20,426 nucleotides of DNA. It comes from Phoronis ovalis. Taxonomy: Eukaryota; Phoronida; Phoronidae. Below the pieces are notes generated by a model that was not told where the DNA came from, ran no database searches, and was given only the letters and a program-made list of their open reading frames with translations. Below, one piece after another: positions 19,763-20,426 of this stretch (positions are counted from its first letter, which is position 1; each line of letters opens with the position of its first letter). The stretch spans positions 1 to 20,426 of the forward strand of contig JAOXYB010001791.1 of assembly GCA_028565635.1 (NCBI GenBank). The letters are read 5' to 3'. The position numbers and the translations under genes are program-made.

Positions 19763-19963
19763 TAACAGGTACCTGTGTTACTAAACACATCAGCATATAA
19801 GTGATACAAATCAAAATGTAAAAGTAAATTGCTATGCTATATTAAAATTTTAAATTATACAATACACAACAAGCAAATAAAACAATGGAATTTATCATTA
19901 TGACATAATATCAAATGAAATTGTACAAATATCAAGTAAAGAAGAACTGAGTCGATGACATAC

Positions 19964-20071
19964 CTGATTGTAATTGCACTGTGGGTTGTAACATTTGACA
20001 TCTTCACATATGGTGACAGGACTGTAACACGAGCATATCCGACACGGATCTGGATGCCATATTGAGTTGTT
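19964..20071 (-). CDS. Orphan exon encoding most of a VWC domain (separate or tandem gene)
   Basis: This 108-bp exon is phase 0-0, with acceptor CACTTGCAG and donor CAATCAG|GTATGT. In the phase-0 frame it reads NNSIWHPDPCRICSCYSP, then VTICEDVKCYNPQCNYNQ. The spacing W-x4-CxxCxC, C, C-x4-C is that of a von Willebrand factor type C domain; the closing CCxxC would be in the next exon. NNxxW and DxCxIC resemble the C-terminal VWC of peroxidasin, and WxPxPCRIC resembles VWC of fibrillar collagens. It is on the same strand as peroxidasin, 5.3 kb upstream of its first visible LRR exon. Its phase 0 donor does not fit the phase 2 LRR exon. It is therefore likely the 3' part of an upstream gene: a tandem peroxidasin, or another VWC protein. 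The other two forward frames are worse: one has a stop, the other has no domain-like pattern. Confidence 0.75.
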
Positions 20072-20426
20072 CTGCAAGTGAAAATTATCAACGTATTTGT
20101 ATGTACTTCATGATAAATATACATTCCGGGTATTGACAGTGAGAATAGTTGGCTATCCATGTCTGTTATGTACGGTAGGGTAGCTCCTTTCTGGGACCCA
20201 CTAGCTCTGTTAATTTATACCCTGGGATATTTTTATAATGTATTTAAGATGATTAAACATGTTTTTGGCATCTATTTTTTGAAACAGATCGACATAATTT
20301 TTGGAACCAGGAGGTAAAAATCCACCTTTTTGTTATTCTCAGAAGTATTTGTTTTAAAGTTTTTTTTGGAGTACTATCAATAAATTAATCATTATTAGTA
20401 TGAAAATATAAAAATGGAATTTTGGA
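20072..20426. other. Right-edge sequence upstream of VWC exon
   Basis: This is the intron sequence leading to the VWC exon acceptor. It is AT-rich, and no exon or repeat is recognised. Confidence 0.6.

Larger units (their letters stand above)
14689..19963 (-). other. Region between VWC exon and LRR1 exon, 5.3 kb
   Basis: This region should contain the peroxidasin first exon (signal peptide, LRR N-cap) if that exon is in the window. I searched the minus strand for a CxxxCxC frame ending in phase 2 before a donor and found none. It holds the 247-bp tandem duplication, a CpG-rich block, a possible short terminal exon of the VWC gene, copy C of the half-site repeat, and an inverted-repeat element. 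The stretch 17.0-18.0 kb shows only short plus-strand open frames without recognisable features. Confidence 0.7.

Noticed and set aside
19964-20071. VWC exon as an N-terminal domain of the same peroxidasin
   Set aside because: Its phase-0 donor cannot join the phase-2 LRR1 exon in frame, no linking exon is visible, and the family has VWC at the C-terminus.
1-20426. CRISPR arrays, tRNA or rRNA genes, bacterial defence or mobile gene islands
   Set aside because: No regularly spaced repeats, cloverleaf or rRNA-like sequence was seen, and the window is clearly an intron-rich animal locus.

Overview
This is a eukaryotic, very probably invertebrate animal, genomic window. It is AT-rich, and its coding sequence lies in short exons with GT-AG borders separated by introns of about 0.15 to 5 kb. 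There is no operon, Shine-Dalgarno site or long bacterial-type reading frame. The intron-borne repeats (TGACCTTTGACC-rich blocks, small MITE-like elements) fit a marine invertebrate, but the species cannot be named from the sequence.

One gene dominates: peroxidasin (PXDN-like) on the minus strand, read from right to left. Fifteen consecutive coding exons can be placed with exact borders, and every reading phase joins. Their order is five 72-bp leucine-rich-repeat exons (14688 down to 9855), an LRR C-cap exon (8409-8249), four Ig domains (7559-4054; Ig1 and Ig3 split over two exons each, Ig2 and Ig4 single exons), two linker exons (2667-1912) and a 1281-bp exon with most of the haem peroxidase domain (1754-474). 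Together they give about 1139 codons without a stop. The distal and proximal histidines, the catalytic arginine, the haem-linking Asp and Glu and the calcium loop are all present. Both ends are missing. The signal peptide and LRR N-cap exon was not found upstream of 14688, and the end of the peroxidase domain plus the usual C-terminal VWC domain must lie left of position 1.

A separate phase 0-0 exon at 20071-19964 encodes most of a von Willebrand factor C (VWC) domain on the same strand. It cannot be spliced in its VWC frame to the phase-2 LRR exon. It therefore most likely belongs to a neighbouring upstream gene, possibly a second peroxidasin whose C-terminal VWC this would be. A weak candidate for its last exon (CCxxC then stop) lies at 16793-16773. 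A CpG-rich, E-box-containing block at about 15.93-16.85 kb lies between them and is the best place for the peroxidasin promoter.

The rest is intron or intergenic DNA. It holds three inverted-repeat elements (2842-2964, 12989-13239, 19590-19762), three copies of a repeat family packed with nuclear-receptor half-sites (about 5.23-5.93, 13.62-14.48 and 18.09-18.93 kb), a nearly perfect 247-bp tandem duplication (15214-15707), a 24-bp tandem duplication, a perfect hairpin near the left edge and a CpG-rich patch at 1-300. I see no convincing plus-strand gene and no clear case of an undescribed system. The most worthwhile leads are the orphan VWC exon, the missing first exon and the half-site repeats.
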